NCBI GenBank assembly: GCA_937975585.1
Contig: CALJUC010000226.1
Coordinates: 1 to 17,757 of the forward strand
Reading direction: 5' to 3'
From: an uncultured Moraxella sp.
GTDB lineage: Bacteria; Pseudomonadota; Gammaproteobacteria; Pseudomonadales; Moraxellaceae
Length of the DNA: 17,757 nt
Shown here piece after piece: positions 15,323 to 17,757 of the stretch. The notes under the pieces are model-generated. The model was not told the origin of the DNA and did no database searches. It worked only from the letters and a program-made list of their open reading frames with translations. Both the position numbers and the translations under genes were made by a program. How positions within the stretch are numbered: the first letter of the stretch is position 1; each line of letters starts with the position of its first letter.

Positions 15323-16027
15323 TTAAATCAAATTCGCTGTCCAAAGCTTAATTGCAAAGCTAATAAATAACCCACCCACTAGCGCCGTACCCAAACTTGC
15401 CAAGCGACGATATTGGCTAAATAGATGGGTCATTTTGACCCCAGCGACAATGATTAAATTAAGGTATAAAAAACTCATTAATTGTAATATCACCGCCAAT
15501 ATCAAAAAGCTGAGCAACGGATGTGTATAGGTCGGGTCAACAAACTGAATAAAAAACGACAAGAAAAATAAAATCGCTTTCGGGTTGGTCAAACTCAGGG
15601 TTATCGCGCGAAAAAAGTTATAATAACGACTGGATGGCGCGGTCATAGTGCGACTTTCTACTGGGGGCACAGGTCGTTGGCGCTGTTGCCACATTTGATA
15701 CGCACCGCGTAATAAATTAAGACCCAAATATGCCAAATAGGCACCACCAATTAGCTTAATCGCCAAAAATGCAGACGGGTATAAGCGCAGTAGTGTACCT
15801 GCACCAAAAATCGTCGCCAAAATCAATAAGGTATCACCGACCATAATACCGAGCAGCGCAAAATAACCTTGCTTTAACCCTTGCTGTGCCGACACTGACA
15901 GACAAAACAACGAATTTGGCCCAGGCAGCAAGATAATCAGTAGCGAACCCAGTAAATACGTACCCAAATCAACTAAACCAAACAAAACCGCCCCCACGAC
16001 ACGATTACCACAAAAAATCCCTGTCAT
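15323..16027 (-). CDS. leuE: LeuE-type LysE/RhtB family amino acid exporter
   Basis: LysE/RhtB proteins are inner-membrane amino acid exporters with about six helices. This one resembles E. coli LeuE (YeaS, leucine efflux) over its length: TYLLGSLLIILLPGPNSLF (about 23-41, with the conserved PGPN), GYFALLGIMVGDTLLILA, the charged middle loop at about 110-140, LSLTNPKAILFFLSFFIQF (145-162) and two C-terminal hydrophobic segments. Substrate is inferred from resemblance only. The coordinates use the first ATG, giving 234 residues, but that ATG sits in the loop of a terminator hairpin (16012-16043) and adds about 11 residues relative to E. coli. The GTG at 15995-15997 or the TTG at 15983-15985 (giving MFGLVDLGTY) is a likelier start. 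It converges on ahpC and shares its terminator. Confidence 0.85.
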   Translation of the reverse strand: MTGIFCGNRVVGAVLFGLVDLGTYLLGSLLIILLPGPNSLFCLSVSAQQGLKQGYFALLGIMVGDTLLILATIFGAGTLLRLYPSAFLAIKLIGGAYLAYLGLNLLRGAYQMWQQRQRPVPPVESRTMTAPSSRYYNFFRAITLSLTNPKAILFFLSFFIQFVDPTYTHPLLSFLILAVILQLMSFLYLNLIIVAGVKMTHLFSQYRRLASLGTALVGGLFISFAIKLWTANLI

Positions 16028-16043
16028 CTTAACGATAACAGGG
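16012..16043 (-). terminator. Rho-independent terminator of the YdcH-family gene, overlapping the leuE 5' end
   Basis: On the minus strand CCCTGT (16043-16038) pairs with ACAGGG (16024-16019). Two more pairs lie inside a mismatch, the loop is about 7 bases, and the stem is followed by ATTTTTT. It lies 44 bases after the stop of the small YdcH-like gene, a standard terminator position. The longest leuE start codon (16025-16027) falls within it. Confidence 0.65.
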
Positions 16044-16086
16044 ACTGATCTTAACTAATCTTAACCAAGAAAAAGCGAGGAAATGA

Positions 16087-16311
16087 TTATTTTCCGTCTT
16101 TTTCTTGCAAGATTTTAAACAATTCGTCCTTAAGCGCTAGCTTTTGTTTTTTCAACGCTTCGATATCTTGTTCTTGGCTAACTGAAGCAACAGGATCTTT
16201 TTCTAAGTTGATGATTTTTTGGTCTAATTCGTTGTGCTCATCAAAGATGCGAGCAAAATGCGTGTCTGAAGTTTTTAATTTGGTGATAAGGTCACGGTAT
16301 TCTGGAAACAT
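16087..16311 (-). CDS. YdcH family (DUF465) small coiled-coil protein
   Basis: This 74-residue protein matches the YdcH/DUF465 family: MFPEYRDLITKLK at the start, FDEHNELDQKI in the middle and LKKQKLALKDELFKIL at the end are the family's conserved segments. It is highly charged and predicted to be a helical hairpin or coiled coil with no membrane segment. The family is widespread in proteobacteria with no settled biochemical role. A good ribosome site, AAGGAAG, lies 6-7 bases before the ATG at 16309-16311. It is divergent from ahpF across 299 bp and followed by its own terminator, so it is probably a single-gene transcript. Confidence 0.9.
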   Translation of the reverse strand: MFPEYRDLITKLKTSDTHFARIFDEHNELDQKIINLEKDPVASVSQEQDIEALKKQKLALKDELFKILQEKDGK

Positions 16312-16610
16312 AGGACTTCCTTAAAGTTGACTGAAAAAAATTAACCGATAAAAATATAGCTGTTTAACTTTCATTGTAACCAAAAACAACCCGTTTGACT
16401 ATCCCCAGACAGATGATTATAGACAAAATTTATTTTATAAAATTAACGATTAAGCTTTTATTGTTTTGTTTTATCAATCATAATCATTAAATAACTCACA
16501 TTGATTAATCATGTAAAAAAGCCAATAATAGTTTCAACAAAGGGTGGGAATGAGAACCTGCCAACTATACAGATTAGTGTAAATAGATAAGTAAAATTTA
16601 GGAGTTGATT
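16312..16610. other. Divergent ydcH-like/ahpF intergenic region with candidate ahpF promoter
   Basis: No coding frame is supported. Facing ahpF, TTGATT (16501-16506) and AATAAT (16524-16529) are spaced 17 bp and form a plausible sigma-70 promoter with a leader of about 75 nt. Upstream lie an imperfect dyad TTTGACTAT-N16-ATAGACAAA (16394-16427) and a sequence at 16473-16491 matching 13 of 19 bases of the Fur consensus. An AGGAG ribosome site at 16600-16604 serves ahpF. Confidence 0.45.
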
Positions 16611-17757
16611 ATGTTAGATCAAGGTTTATTAGATGCCGTAAAAAGTTATAGCGAACGTATGACTCGCCCGATTGAGTTTGTGTTGGGTGAGGGTGAACAT
16701 GAACAGCGCGCTGAACTGGTGGATTTTTTGACCCAAATTGCAGGCACTACTGACAAGATTCGTTTGAGTCAACAATTCGATGCCAATCTATCACCGATGA
16801 GTTTTAAAATCCGTAGCCAAGACAAAGATACAGGCATTATTTTTAGTGGTATTCCAGGTGGTCACGAGTTTACCTCATTGATTTTGGCGATTTTACAATC
16901 AGGTGGTAGTGAAATCAAACTTGACCCAGGTATTCAAAATATCATCAAGTCAATTAAACAGCCGCTAAAATTTGAAACGTTCGTCTCATTATCTTGCCAC
17001 AACTGTCCAGACGTGGTGCAAGCGCTGAACCAATTTGCGTTACTCAATGACAACATCAGCAATGAAATGATTGATGGTGGTGTGTTCCAAGACATGATTA
17101 ACGAGCGCAATATCCAAGGCGTACCTGCGGTATATTTAAATGGTAAACCTTTTGCCAATGGTAAAATTGACACTGCCAAACTTATCGAGAAACTGCAACA
17201 GCAATATCCCGATTTGATGAGTGCAGCAGCAGCAGCCGAACAGCTTGAGCAGCAAGATGTGACCATCATCGGTGGCGGACCTGCGGGCGTGGCGGCAGCC
17301 ATTTATGTGGCACGTAAAGGCTTAAAAGTGACCATGGTGGCTGATCGTATCGGTGGGCAAGTAAAAGATACCCAAGATATCGAAAACTTCATTTCAATCC
17401 CATTGACCAATGGTAATGAATTATCTGCCAATTTTGTCAAACATATCACCGCTTATAATATCACGGTCAAAGAAATGGTAAGCGTGACATCCATCAGCGA
17501 AAATTCTGCACAAATGAATGAGCAAGGCGAGGATAAGCCAACCTACCAAATTACCTTGAATACCGGTGAAAGTTTTAGCACTCGCGCGATTATCGTAGCG
17601 ACGGGGGCAAAATGGCGTAAACTTAACATCAAAGGTGAAGATGAAAATATCGGTAGTGGCGTCGCATATTGTCCGCACTGTGATGGTCCGTTCTTTAAAG
17701 GTAAAGACGTGGCAGTTGTGGGCGGCGGTAACTCAGGGATTGAAGCGGCAATTGACC
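16611..17757 (+). CDS. ahpF: Alkyl hydroperoxide reductase subunit F (3' end outside window)
   Basis: AhpF is the NAD(P)H-dependent flavoprotein disulfide reductase that recycles oxidised AhpC. The frame starts at the ATG at 16611, with AGGAG six bases upstream, and stays open for 382 codons to the right edge, against about 520 for the whole protein. The N-terminal tandem thioredoxin-fold domain has its dithiol SCHNC (Cys129, Cys132). A flexible Ala-rich linker (204-209) leads to the thioredoxin-reductase-like part, with FAD-binding GGGPAG (221-226), ATGAKWR (330-336), active CPHC (Cys354, Cys357) and the start of the NAD-binding motif GGGNSG (371-376). All four catalytic cysteines match E. 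coli AhpF in spacing. The gene lies on the same strand as ahpC but 1.4 kb away, with its own promoter region, so the two are not one operon here. Confidence 0.97.
   Translation, partial: MLDQGLLDAVKSYSERMTRPIEFVLGEGEHEQRAELVDFLTQIAGTTDKIRLSQQFDANLSPMSFKIRSQDKDTGIIFSGIPGGHEFTSLILAILQSGGSEIKLDPGIQNIIKSIKQPLKFETFVSLSCHNCPDVVQALNQFALLNDNISNEMIDGGVFQDMINERNIQGVPAVYLNGKPFANGKIDTAKLIEKLQQQYPDLMSAAAAAEQLEQQDVTIIGGGPAGVAAAIYVARKGLKVTMVADRIGGQVKDTQDIENFISIPLTNGNELSANFVKHITAYNITVKEMVSVTSISENSAQMNEQGEDKPTYQITLNTGESFSTRAIIVATGAKWRKLNIKGEDENIGSGVAYCPHCDGPFFKGKDVAVVGGGNSGIEAAID

Noticed and set aside
16934..17302. Minus-strand Ser/Cys-rich open frame opposite ahpF
   Set aside because: ahpF is intact here with CxxC and FAD-binding motifs; the Ser/Ala/Cys composition is antisense to the Ala-rich linker.
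1..17757. A defence island, toxin-antitoxin pair, prophage or integrated element
   Set aside because: All recognisable genes are core metabolism, DNA repair or oxidative stress functions; there is no integrase, transposase, tRNA-flanked boundary or compositional break other than the 106-bp repeat.

Overview
The window reads as a chromosomal segment of a gamma-proteobacterium, most likely of the family Moraxellaceae (Moraxella/Faucicola or Psychrobacter-like). I infer this from a moderate-to-low GC composition, AT-rich intergenic DNA, a Coq7-type ubiquinone hydroxylase, a phasin/PHA-synthase pair, an OxyR/AhpC/AhpF set, and the general style of the proteins. No species claim is possible without a search.

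Layout, left to right. (1) Positions 1-781, minus strand: the N-terminal 260 residues of an exported protein I do not recognise, with a signal peptide and a Lys/Ala/Thr/Ser-rich linker; it runs off the left edge. (2) 925-1587, minus: coq7. (3) 1761-4743, minus: a polyhydroxyalkanoate (PHA) module, a phasin followed by a class I PHA synthase with an unusual Asn/Gln-rich N-terminal extension, ending in a rho-independent terminator. (4) 5154-7431, minus: a phosphate acetyl/butyryltransferase followed by an acetate-kinase-family gene. These could interconvert acyl-CoA, acyl-phosphate and carboxylate plus ATP, next to the PHA genes. (5) 7626-12823, minus: sbcD-sbcC, translationally coupled by an ATGA overlap, encoding the Mre11/Rad50-like DNA end-processing nuclease; SbcC is long and extremely Gln-rich. 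A 106-bp inverted-repeat element lies just upstream of sbcD. (6) 13097-17757: an oxidative stress region, oxyR (minus) divergent from ahpC (plus) across a 653-bp AT-rich regulatory region, then ahpF (plus, truncated at the right edge). ahpC and ahpF are separated by two minus-strand genes, a LeuE-type amino acid exporter and a YdcH-family small protein.

Most genes are on the minus strand; only ahpC and ahpF are on the plus strand. No tRNA, rRNA, transposase, phage gene or CRISPR array is visible. The window is largely ordinary housekeeping and stress-response DNA, and I found no convincing new multi-gene system. The better leads are in non-coding structure: a perfect 15-bp palindrome before the phasin gene, the inverted-repeat element before sbcD, a terminator-like hairpin in the ahpC leader, and a terminator that overlaps the longest possible leuE start.
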